A DNA stretch of 64,000 nucleotides. Source: Gossypium raimondii (Eukaryota; Streptophyta; Magnoliopsida; Malvales; Malvaceae). The notes beneath the pieces were generated by a model, which worked only from the letters and a program-made list of their open reading frames with translations, was not told the DNA's origin and ran no database searches. Shown here piece after piece: positions 45,379-61,279 of this stretch; position 1 is the stretch's first letter, and each line of letters starts with the position of its first letter. The position numbers and the translations under genes are program-made. Where the stretch lies: NCBI RefSeq assembly GCF_025698545.1, contig NC_068577.1:1955501-2019500 (forward strand). Direction: 5' to 3'.

Positions 45379-48300
45379 ATGGGATCTCCGGTAATATAAT
45401 CTTCACCAAGTTGGCATTCTAAAAAGAAAACGAAAATTAAATACACCCCAAAGTTCAAAATTCTTTTTTTTTTTTTCTAAAATTTTGTTGAATTTGAGTT
45501 TATAGGGAAGTGAAATATTCAATGAATTTACGAAGCTATGTAAAGGACTAGTACTGATACTCCTCGGTATTCACATCGTGGTTCAGCTTATTCCTTCTTC
45601 CCTTACTTACTTTGCTCTTATTCCCGCCAGGTTCTTTCTCCCATTTTTCCCCCGCTTTTAATTGAAGTTTCATCGTTTTCATGTGAGAAAGTTTGGATTT
45701 TTCTTTACTTGGTTTTTTGTTTTGGTTGTTGATTTTGGTGAATTACCCATATAGGATTTTAGTCAAACTTCATTTTTAATTGAACAAAGTCATAGGATCA
45801 TTACACTGGAACTTTTGTATTTCGTTTTTGGTAATCCTGTCCAATGTATATTTATAGATGAACTGGTTCTAGTTTTAATCAAATAGTTGATGTTTCTATT
45901 TTGTTATTTGGATGTTTAGATCTGGATTTTGGAATTTGATTGGCTATTTACCATTAGAGGGTTTTTTTTTTCCTTCTGGTTAAGTGGAATGTTTATTCTT
46001 TTTTACATATTTTAATTTGAATGCTTAGATCTGGACTTAGGAACTTGATTGAACTATTTACAACTATATGCAGTTTTTTGTAGTCATTTTTAGTTAATTA
46101 GAATATTCATTGCTTTTATCCAAGGGTTAATAGAATGGCTTATGATTTCAACATTTATATGCCGAGATTTTGATTCTAATGCTTGAACAAACTTATAGAG
46201 ATCATTGTTTTGATCATCTTCCTTCACATGGCTACTTACTGTTTGATCAGTTGAATTATTATGTTTTACACTTGGCTGAAGGGAGTGGTTTTCAGGGTTT
46301 TGTTTAGGTTTTAGATATAGATTTTGAAACTTGAAGGTGGATCTTGGTTTAGAAACCATTGCCTTCCTGGTATTGATTCAGTGATTAAAGCTGTAACAAT
46401 GGTTTGGAGGACTTGGGAAAATTAATATGAGATCCTGCCCCGTCAAAAGAATGGATTTTTCATTTTGGATCATGATCTGGTTGTATACCATGTACCTATA
46501 GCTTTACATATTTATCTGTGGTTGGTGTTGGATTCCTTGAGATGCAAGCTATGCTGCTTGGGCTCTTCATTCTCCTTAAAGTACCCGTTTCTGACACTCT
46601 TGTCCAACAGATAGATATGAGGATATGAATTCCGAGGGTCCTCCAAATACATGAAAAAACTTAGAAAAATCTAACCACACCCATGTCAGATACATATCCA
46701 CATGCAACACTCACACCCGAGTCCAAGTAACATAAAGATGCAAGAGAGTGATTCATTTGATTCCTAGTTTATTTCCTAAAACATATTTTTTCAGGACGAT
46801 TCCTTTTGGTTGGAACCTCATAACTGCCGGTTACATTGAACAATCAATTCAAGGGGTATGAACATGTATTCTATTTTGCCTCATTTTCCTTTTGCTTTTT
46901 CTTTCAACCATATAGTTGTATTGAAGCTTACCGATTTCTGCAGCTGGTGGTCAGCACTCTTGGTCTTCTTTTCATGGGGAAGTTGCTTGAGCCGATATGG
47001 GGTTCTAAGGAGTTCTTGAAGTTCATCTTTGTAATTAACTTTCTAACTTCTGTCTGTGTTTTCATTACTGCTATGGCCTTGTACGGAGTAACAAGGCAGG
47101 AAAATTACCTGTGAGTGCTATGATCTCCCTATGCGTTTGAGAAGCATTTATATTTGGTTACTTCTCTCCTTATGCCATTTCCTCTTTTGCTTGTTCTTTT
47201 TCCATCTTTCTTCTCAATTGAATGTTTGAGAAGCGAAGAGAATAAATTTATAAAAACCGAAGCACACTTCTCTCCTCTTCTTCTCTGACTGATCTGTATG
47301 AAAATGGTGGGTGTATTTTGAAGTTGATGAAACACATTCTGCAAAATTTAGCCTAATCTTTTTTCCCATCATGTTTACATTTTTTATGCCTCTTATTCTT
47401 GTTTGGTCTTTGTGCTAGTTACATGCCACTTTCTGGCTTCCATGGGGTGCTAGCAGGCTTCTTGGTTGGCATCAAGCAAATGGTACCCGACCAAGAGTTG
47501 CCTCGGCTGAAAATAAAAGCAAAGGTAAAAATTTATATTACTAGCACCATTAAATTCAGTTTGACATAAAAAGATTTTCTAGCTGGGAATTCGCCTTTTA
47601 TGCTCTTTATGATGCTATCCTTTGCAGTGGCTTCCATCTCTTATGCTGTTGTTTTCCATTGCCATAAGTTTCTTCACTCCAGAGTCAGCAACATATCTTT
47701 CAACTTTGATATTTGGAACATATATGGGCTGGATTTACCTCAGGTACCTCCAGAGAAAACCAGAATCGAAGCATAGGGGTGATCCGAATGAAGATTTTGC
47801 ATTCTCGACGTTCTTCCCTGAATTTCTCAGGTATTATTTGCCTTTCGTTTTAGTTTATGATATGATAAGATAATTCACTTTAAGCTCTTTCACAAGTGTT
47901 TGCATGCAATTTGGTCCAGACCAATGATTGATCTCATTGCATCAAAATTTCACCGGAATCTTTGTGGAAAGTCTGAAGCTTTCATAGATACTCTGGCTTA
48001 TAGCTTGGGAAGTGCACCATTACCTGGTTCTGACCCCATTGAAGCATCAAGAAGAAGGTACATATTTATGTTAATCCTGCTATACTCATTGGAAAGTTCA
48101 ATGTCTCATCATCCCTATTGTAATAAATATCTAATGAATCTAACATCCGATACGAACACCATAAGCTTTTTCATGAACATTTTATCTTTTAATATATTGA
48201 AAATTGGTCAAACCTTGTTGGAAGAAATAAGATGAACAAGTAGGAAGATGTTTAAGAAAGGAAAGTTATGAATGCGAAAGCCGGAACTTCTGTAGAAATA

Positions 48301-48478
48301 TGCAGCAGTTGTTGCATAAGATGTCTGTAGTTGAAGACTGTAACGGGCTTCTTTCATTATGACGGATTGCAGAGAAAAAGGGGCCAGAGCATTGGAGGAG
48401 AGATTGGCAGCTGAGAGTTTGATTGCTGCTGGAAAGAAATCAGAAGAGCTGCAGATAAACGGCACCAACAATGTTTGA
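45379..48478 (+). CDS. RBL19: Rhomboid-like protein 19 / TMEM115-type, with apparent frameshift
   Basis: A Golgi-type multi-span protein of the TMEM115/DUF1751 group, related to rhomboids but without their protease motifs as far as seen. Exons: 45379-45390, 45506-45631, 46795-46855, 46944-47110, 47419-47524, 47628-47830, 47920-48057 and 48373-48478. The first exon codes only MGSP. Conserved phrases follow: EFTKLCKGLVLILL, IPFGWNLITAGY, LLFMGKLLEPIWGS, GFHGVLAGFLVGIKQMVPDQ, GTYMGWIYLRYLQRKPE, DFAFSTFFPEF and RGARALEERLAAE-like (here REKGARALEERLAAE). The exons sum to 919 nt, one more than a multiple of three. The frame changes in exon 2 at a CCCC run (45600-45603), where the codons on either side match the family in different frames. 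This is either a broken allele or an assembly error; otherwise the gene looks intact. Confidence 0.88.
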
Positions 48479-48815
48479 TTGCACAGAAACTCTACCCCAT
48501 CGTCAACAATTATAGAGGTTACATGAATCTCAATACTACAAAAATTACTTTCATTTTTTTTATTTTTTTCCCTTTTTGTGACACACACGCATACGTACAT
48601 GAGAAATCTTCTTACATTTGTGTAAAACTAATTTAGTTTTACACAACGAAACATACTGAGTTGAAATAAGAAATTTTAGATTATCTTTGTGACCCTTGCA
48701 ATGAAAATAGATACGGGCAAGTAGCAATGATTGCACAGAGTTTAATCGGGCTAGTAGTTTATCATTTTACAACTTATATTATTTTTTATTTCCGCAACCC
48801 GATTTATGAACTAGT

Positions 48816-54050
<5,235 letters not shown>

Positions 54051-54479
54051 TTGAAACCAGAAATGAATTGTATGATGAATCAAATAAACAAAAATGGATA
54101 GAAATGATAAAGTTAGAGAAATGAGAAACATTTGGAAATGAATGTGGTTTTCTCTAAATGGAAATGACCTGAAATTTAATTTATAGTTTTTCGAATTATT
54201 AATTAATTAATTAATTAATTAAAGTAAAAAAATGAAAATAAATTAATTGGTCATAATGAATCTAACTCTATTAAATGTAGAAATATTAAATATATTTTCT
54301 CATAGATTTTTTTTATGATAAAGATGTCATTATTTTAACAAATTAGAATTAGGTTGAAAAATTATTTAATTGAGAAATTAAGTTATTTATTTAAATTAAT
54401 TTAAAATGTTTATTTTAGGAACTAGAAAAAAAAGTATTGGGTTGGATTGAATTATAAAATATTTAGTTAAAAGTCTAAG

Positions 54480-55440
54480 AAATATTTATAATTGGATCTG
54501 ATACGGGAGAGGCCCAAAAGCCTCTTATGATTATCCATTATGGATCCAAAAATGACCCCTCCCACGAATTTTTCAGATTTTGAGACACATTCAATAATAT
54601 AGAAGTATAAGTTGCCAAATTAAAATTAAAAAAAATAGAGGGGAGTCAGTCAAACTTCGCAATCTATAATGTAAATTGAATGAAATAAATAGAATTTAAT
54701 GATGAATGAAAAGAAAATAATAAAATCGAAATAATAATAAAAATGAAAATCTAAATTATTAAATTAATAATTTATCTTAATTATACTTAAATTAAATTAT
54801 TATTTTTCTATTTAACTTTAACTTAAATTAAATAATAATAACTTAAATTAAATAATAAAAATTCTAAATATACTAATATAAATAATAACTAAATAAAATA
54901 ATAATATATAATAATATTATAATAATATAATAATAATAGATAATATAATAATAGATAGAATAATAAAATAAATAATATAGAAATATAGATTTATAAATCG
55001 AAATATATTAATATAAATATATTAATATACATGAGATGACAAACCCTAATTTATTTAATTAGGGTTGTCGCCCTCTAATCCTAGTTAAACTAGGATTTAG
55101 TTTTTCTATTGAAATAGACTTCTACAATTCAATAAGGGTTTCACTTCTTCTCTCTATATAGATGACACCAAATAGTGAGAATTTATTTTTTAAGTATAAA
55201 TTCTATTTTTTGAAATAACAATTTTACTAGGTTCTATTAAAAAGATATTTGATTTTCCACTGAAAGTAAAATAAATAATTTATGGTTCTATATTTCATTC
55301 GAATTCGTTCAAGCCCACACTCAAAGCAGCTTGTGGTACGAGAATAGCGGAGAAGGTCGTTTAGTTGAAAGTCGGGGACGACAAGGACCTGTCTAGCCAA
55401 AAATGCATGCGCGATTTCGATAAAGGGTTTATTGCTATAA
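54480..55440 (+). mobile_element. LTR-like relic, probably copia
   Basis: The stretch begins near GATACGGGAGAGGCCCAAAAGCC, passes through very AT-rich DNA (54870-55030, TAATAATA repeats) and GGGTTTCACTTCTTCTCTCTATATAG, and ends near GGTACGAGAATAGCGGAGAA, a phrase that recurs near the ends of copia LTRs in related plants (recalled). Boundaries are uncertain and no coding domain is seen. Confidence 0.35.
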
Positions 55441-55526
55441 ATATAACAAACCAGCTCGATTTTTTAAATTTTAATTTTTTATTGTACAAGAAAACCATTT
55501 TCAAACTGAATTTTTTCCAACAATGA

Positions 55527-55746
55527 CGCCCTTGGGGCTTTCTATTTGATTGTATCGAAAGGCCCAATGAATTGAGATTTCCCTATTGAACTAGATCATT
55601 TCAGGGAAAGCAGATCATTTATGACGAAAAAGATAGCTTCAAGAAAATGATTCAGTGCTCTTGCAAAGTGGAACCATGCAGTACTAGACACGAGATAGAT
55701 CTTCCAAAGAAAAAAGTTTTTTTCCGAATAAGCCAATTCATTTGAG
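55527..55746 (+). pseudogene. ycf2: Nuclear copy of a plastid ycf2 fragment (NUPT)
   Basis: About 220 bases match the 3' part of plastid ycf2: reading the plus strand gives GLSI..., CIERPNEL-like, GKQIIYDEKDS and, in another frame, CSCKVEPCSTRHEIDLPKKK before FFRISQFI. Stops (for example after GLSI) and frame changes show decay. It ends just before the plastid sequence would continue WDPADPL. Its left limit is near ACGCCCTTGGGG. This is a plastid DNA insertion, not a gene. Confidence 0.8.
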
Positions 55747-55846
55747 GTATGCACTAATACTAAGTAGCAATAAAAAATTTATATCCATTTTTCATGAAAT
55801 TATGCATGGATCATATATATAATGGCAAATTCTTCAGAAAAACAAT

Positions 55847-56335
55847 GTCTTCCACAATGGAATCTGATAAGCAAGATTTTGAGTAAGTGTTTACATAATT
55901 TTCTTCTATCTGGAAAAATGATTCATGGAAATAATGAGGCACCATTGATATCAACACATTAGAGATTGTCCAAATTTGAATTTTTTATCTGAATAACGAA
56001 TGCGGAGTCATATATTCAACAAATAAAGATATTAAATTTGAATTCAAATTCGGATAATTTGCAAATATCCTATCGCTGCCATCCCTAGTCTTCCACAATG
56101 GAATCTGATAAACAAGATTTTGAGTAAATATTTACATAATTTTCTTCTATCTAGAAAAATGATTCATGGAAATAATGAGGCACAATTGATATCAACACAT
56201 TAGAGATTGCCAAATATTCAAATCTGAATTTTTTATCTAAATAATGAATGCAGAGTCATATATTCAACAAATAATGATATTAAATTTGAATTCAAATTCG
56301 GATAATTTGCAAATGTCCTATTGCTGCCATCCCTA
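55847..56335 (+). repeat. Tandem duplication, unit about 245 bp
   Basis: Unit 1 (55847-56087) and unit 2 (56088-56335) both run from GTCTTCCACAATGGAATCTG to TGCTGCCATCCCTA, with about 95% identity and a few small insertions. Both hold AATTTGAATTCAAATTCGGA. The outer sequence is not recognised. Confidence 0.92.
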
Positions 56336-56339
56336 GTCT

Positions 56340-57300
56340 CCCCATGACCCTACGAATGCAAGATAGATCACTAGTACGAAAAGGGCCTGCACTAAGCCCT
56401 TCCTCTACATAAGTTACCTGATCTCCGATAGGAGGTAAGTTCGTCCAAACTACAGCTCCACTTGAGTTCCACCATAACTCTACAAACCTTCGAACCAGTC
56501 AACGTCCTCTAGTAGCTCTCAGCACATAGTGTGAACCATGCCCTATCATCATTTCAATATCTTCTAATGCGTCTCGACAAATCAATGTGAACCACACCCA
56601 ACTGCTATCTCCAAACCTTGTATCAATAAAAAAATATTCTCATTCATTTGAATAAGTAAGTTAAAAGAAATACATTTTCACTATTTTTTACCATCATGAT
56701 ATAATTACCGATTTATTTTTTGATTGGAGCTTAGCATGTGCATGGGAAAATTTGTAATGATGAAGCGACAAACATAAAAACAAGAGAAAAGGACCCTACC
56801 ATGTTAGCCGAAATTCTACTATGGGATTTTGTAGGAAAAAAGCTTAGGAGAAGCTTGTAGGTAGCCGATTACCAAAAAGGTTTTGAAGGGTTCTCTTTGG
56901 GTATTCTTGAATGTTTTTGGTGTGTGTACTCCTAATGGGGAGAATCGGGTTATTTGTATGATATGGTTAATGTTCATGGAATTGATATGATATGGTTAAT
57001 GTTTATGGAATTGACGTTATAAGTAGGCTCCATGTATGTATGACATGTATACCCTAGACTTAACATGTGTTCGTCAGTCCAGGTGCTCGCCGATTCATTC
57101 GTTTGGCTTCGTACCCTGTGCTTGTGAACACCTAGGGATGTGCGAACTAAGCTCACGAGTTCACCTCGCGAACTCTCCCCGCGGGCCCCTTAACGACTCC
57201 ACCTGGTGGGGTTTAAACTCGGGTCGCAGGTCGGTAGTCTGGGTTGTATTCGAATTTCAGGTTGACAATTGGATATCTCATAACAGGTATTTGGTAAAAT
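56340..57300. other. Unassigned intergenic DNA
   Basis: No gene is supported. The stretch from 57060 to 57240 is much more GC-rich than its surroundings (for example CGCGAACTCTCCCCGCGGGC) and may be part of an LTR or other repeat. A 33-bp phrase around GATATGATATGGTTAATGTT is doubled at about 56957-57010. Confidence 0.35.
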
Positions 57301-57740
57301 ATTAGAATTTTTGATAAACCAATAAAAATATTAGTAAATCATTATTATAAAATATTTGTAAGGTATTAGATATTTTGATAAATTCATATAAATATGGGTA
57401 ATATCTTAGATTTAAATTTTGGTGAAAACTTAAAAATATAGGAAAAGGTATAGTAATTGTGGTCATTTTGAAGGATTTTTGTATAGGTTAGAAATATTGG
57501 TAAATTTCTAGAATTTTTGGTAAATCGTTAGATATTTTGGCATAGGTTTAAAAGTTCTTATAAATCATTAGAAATATTCGTAAAATCTTAGAGATATCAG
57601 TAAATGTATTGAAATTATGATAAATTGTTAGAAATTTTGATAATTGTGATATAAAGTAAAGTTATTGTTTGGCAATTTTAAGACTTTTTCTATAGGCTTA
57701 AAAATTTTGGTAAATCATTGGTAAAGTTAAGAGGTGATGC
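57300..57740. repeat. Degenerate short repeat (TTTTGGTAAATCATTAGAAA)
   Basis: Phrases like AAATTTTGGTAAATCGTTAG and AAATATTCGTAAAATCTTAG recur about every 30-60 bases across this stretch, with drift. They look like an old minisatellite. No coding capacity is seen. Confidence 0.55.
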
Positions 57741-57789
57741 TAGAATTTCCCCATTTTAGGCAATTTTGGAAAGTGAAAGAATGAAAATG

Positions 57790-57881
57790 ATAGCTTTGCT
57801 ATAGACCAAAACATCATTCCTTTCATTCATGTCAGCCTTTTTGTGTTGATAAAATAAAACAAACATTTGGTTTTGGCATGA

Positions 57882-57914
<33 letters not shown>

Positions 57915-58120
57915 TAAACACCCTTATCTTCATTTATTATCTCTAATAATAGATGGCTTTGTTATGGGCAAAACATCTTCCATACAAAGAGCATCATATC
58001 TTTCTTTCATGTCAGCCTTTTGTTTTGATAGAATAAAATAAAAATTTGGTTTTGGCATATCACCATATATATATATATATAAACTCCTTATCTTCTTTTA
58101 TTATCTCTAATAATAGAGAG
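57790..58120 (+). repeat. Tandem duplication, unit about 160 bp, with (AT)n
   Basis: Unit 1 (57790-57950) and unit 2 (57951-58116) share GCAAAACATC-like starts, TTCATGTCAGCCTTTT, AAATTTGGTTTTGGCAT, an (AT)n run (57888-57912 and 58062-58081) and CTTATCTTC...TTATTATCTCTAATAATAGA. Confidence 0.85.
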
Positions 58121-58164
58121 AAATAAAGGAATCAAGTAGGCATCAACATAAGTAAATATTTAAC

Positions 58165-58305
58165 AAAAAATTGATTTGTTCGATTGATTCTTAGTTTAAT
58201 TAGTATGTGTATTATTACGAATACAGAAAGACGTGAGTTCAATTATGTCAAAAAGGACAAATATAATTAGAATCTATAATGAGATTGTTCAAAAAAATTT
58301 GATTT
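58165..58305 (+). mobile_element. SINE, diverged or shortened copy
   Basis: TTCGATTGATTCTTAGTTTA and AGACGTGAGTTCAATTATGT keep the A- and B-box layout. The middle of the body is missing, and the copy ends with AATCTATAATGAGATTGTTC and A bases. Confidence 0.55.
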
Positions 58306-58639
58306 GACTAACAAGGTTTGGCTTACCAAGAAAGAAGTAGCGACAACTTTAAGTTTTATGCGGGAGTTTAGATATATTTTAATTTATTATATGATTGATT
58401 GTAATTATATTTTTAAAAATTTATTTGAGTTATTATTTAATTGATAGAATTATTTTATTTAACTTTAATTATAAAAATATGGGTAATTTTATTATTATTT
58501 TAATCATCAAATACAAAATATACATTTTATGAGTTTTTTTTAAAAAAACCAATTTTATTTTCTTAAATATTCCCAAAGCCAAAATGTCTTTGCCAATTTT
58601 TTTTGGTATATTAGCAGACACCACACCTACTATGAGTGA

Positions 58640-58830
58640 AATGTCGATTGAGTCTTAACTTAATTGGTATCAGTATTATTGTCAGTACAGGAGGACGTGG
58701 GTTCGAGTACACTGAAGCGCATTATCCTCCTATTTAAAGGTTGGGAAGGGACTATGAGTAGTTCTAGTCATTGTCTCAAAAAGAATAGATATGATAAAAA
58801 CCTATAATGAGATTAATGTTCAAATATATA
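58640..58830 (+). mobile_element. SINE, best-preserved copy
   Basis: GTCGATTGAGTCTTAACTTA, A-box-like TTAACTTAATTGGTATCAG, B-box-like GTGGGTTCGAGTACACT, then the body CCTCCTATTTAAAGGTTGGG and the end AACCTATAATGAGATTAATG. It serves as a reference for the other copies in this window. Confidence 0.7.
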
Positions 58831-61109
58831 TAAGTGAAATTAAGTAATGATTATTTATATATTTATAAAAATAAAAACAAATAATTAGAATAGAAAAAAA
58901 GTTTTTAAAAGAAAGAAGTAAGGGAAAAAACTAAAGTAATTTTATTTTTTATTAATTCAAATTAATAATATAATTTTATTAATATATTGTGTTTATCTTA
59001 TTATTAGGTTTTTTGGTAAATTTATTAATATATTGAACTGCCAATTTCCAGGGCAATCCAAGCTTATTGGGTCTTATTATTAACTATTGGGCATTGACAT
59101 TAATTCGGCCCAGATAACAAGGCCCAGATAAAAGTATCATAACAGTCTCTATACTGAGTTAATCGCACTAAACATCCCTAGACTATGATATTAATTTTAA
59201 ATTAGTTCTCAAACTTTAAAATATTCTAATTACATATTTAAATTATCGGTGTTATGCTAATAAGGTTATTTCGTTATTAAAATTATTAATTTAATCGTTA
59301 AATGAAGTATCAAATCATATATGACTGAATTTAAAATGAAGAATGAATCTTGTAAAAATCTTCTTTTGAGGTCTTCAAAGCTTTTATAGAAACTATTATT
59401 CTCTCTTCGGTTTGACTTTATTTGTAGATTTTAATTTTAAAAGTTATGTGGCAACTTTTTGCTTTTCTTTATTTTTTAAAAGCTGTAACATAAGATTTTA
59501 CATGTTATTTAATTATTAAATAAACAATTTTAATAATGAAAATATCGATTGATATAACACGATAATTTAGAGGTATAACTAAAGCGTTTTAAAGTTTGAA
59601 GATCAATTTAAAATAAAAATCATAATTTGGGGATATCTAATGAAATTTAACTCTAAATTAAATGGGCAAAATGAACTTTGCATTTTCTATATTTTGTTTT
59701 TGTAAAAATGAAGTGGAAAATTGATTAGAAAAATATATTTTTGAGTAAACTACAAAAATAGTCACTTTTATTTGTTTCAGGTTGCGTTTTAGTCATTTAC
59801 GTTATCATTTTGTTACGAAGTGGTCATTCTACCCATTAATTTCATTTTGCTCATCGAATTTTCAGAAATTCTTTGTATTTGACACTACTAAGATGAAGGA
59901 AAAATCTTATATTTTGGTGAATTATTTAGAGGAAATTAATCTTATTTACATTAATCATTGAATGTGAACTTTTTAGTGTTGTTCTAAGTATAATAAATTA
60001 ATTTAATATATAAAATTAATTTATTCTCTTTTAAATAAATAAATAAATAAGCTCTCTGCATAATTTAAGGCTACTTATCTAAAAGTTGAAGTTATAAAAC
60101 TTTTGACTAATTGGTACAGTGGAAATTTGGGAAACACATTGTTTTCTGATTATTGCTATTGGGAGAGTTTTTTACAAAAATACCCTTTTCAAAATACTTC
60201 ATAAAATATCATATATTTGAAAAAAATTGAGAAAATATATCATATATTTAATTTGCAAAGGGTAAATATGTATATTTAATTAATTAAGTCTAGGAATCAA
60301 CATTTTTGCCGAAAGTGTCGACTTAGACATGCCATGTCAGCCATCGATTTTTCACACGCACCGTATTGGCGTGTGCAAGTTGAGTACGTAAAGAACAAAG
60401 GATGGTCATCTAGAGACGAAATCCGATATTTTTTAACTTTTGCAATATTTATTTATATAAGAGATAATTCCATATTTGACCCCTCAATTTGATCAAATAT
60501 TCTAATATGTACCTCTATTTTGAATATATTTATTTTGGTACTTAAAAGTTTGATTTCGTCTGTAATGTAGTTTTGACTAATATTGTTAAATTCTAAAATG
60601 TCAGGACATGTGGTCCTCTTATAATGTGTCACGTGTTATTTTTTTGGAATTATTTTTAATTTAGATAATTAAAATAACCTTAAAATAAATAACAACATTA
60701 TTTTAATCGGTTTGGACTAATCGATAGGATCACAAATCGTTTGAGGTATTGGTCCGAAGAGGGGCTTTCAATCATTTGACCTGGGAACTGGTAGGACCAG
60801 TTGAATTAGATTTTCTTTTTTTTTTTTAATTTTTAATATTTTTTAATCGATTCGATTGAATTGATCAAATCAAAAAACCGATAATCTAATCGTTTCAACC
60901 ATCTGTTCGATTTTAAAAACATTGATAAATGATCCAAAACTTATTTTACTTAAGCAATTATTCCAAATATGTTTTTTTCTACTAAATTTAAACTAACAAG
61001 TTATTAATTTATTTTTCTATTTTATTCTTCTTTTTATTAATTTATTTTTCTAATTTCTTCTTCTTTTCTTTCTTCTTTCCTCAACCCTAGTCATTGCCAC
61101 ACCACCATA
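58831..61109. other. AT-rich intergenic DNA
   Basis: No gene is seen. A MITE left-end-like phrase (GAGTAAACTACAAAAATAGTCAC) lies at 59743. A repeat with CGGTTTGGACTAATCG and CGATTCGATTGAATTGATC at 60690-60930 resembles those at 765-985 and 16560-16850. Confidence 0.4.
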
Positions 61110-61279
61110 ATATGGGTCGACCTCGAGCTTGAACATTCAAGGCTCAAGCTTGTCCCGACCCAATCCATTTTTAAGTTTATAATACTTTATATTATGTAAT
61201 TTAGAACACATTAAAAAAATAAACATATGCTAAATATATAATACTACTCTAATGTACAAATTAAAATAATGTTAAAATG
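61110..61279. repeat. Partial dispersed repeat cut by the LTR
   Basis: GGGTCGACCTCGAGCTTGAA and GGCTCAAGCTTGTCCCGACC, followed by the block shared with 2261-2362. The LTR at 61280 starts inside it. Confidence 0.5.

Noticed and set aside
48208..48600. Antisense ORF of 130 codons over the end of RBL19.
   Set aside because: It overlaps the last RBL19 exon and 3' UTR on the opposite strand and has no domain.
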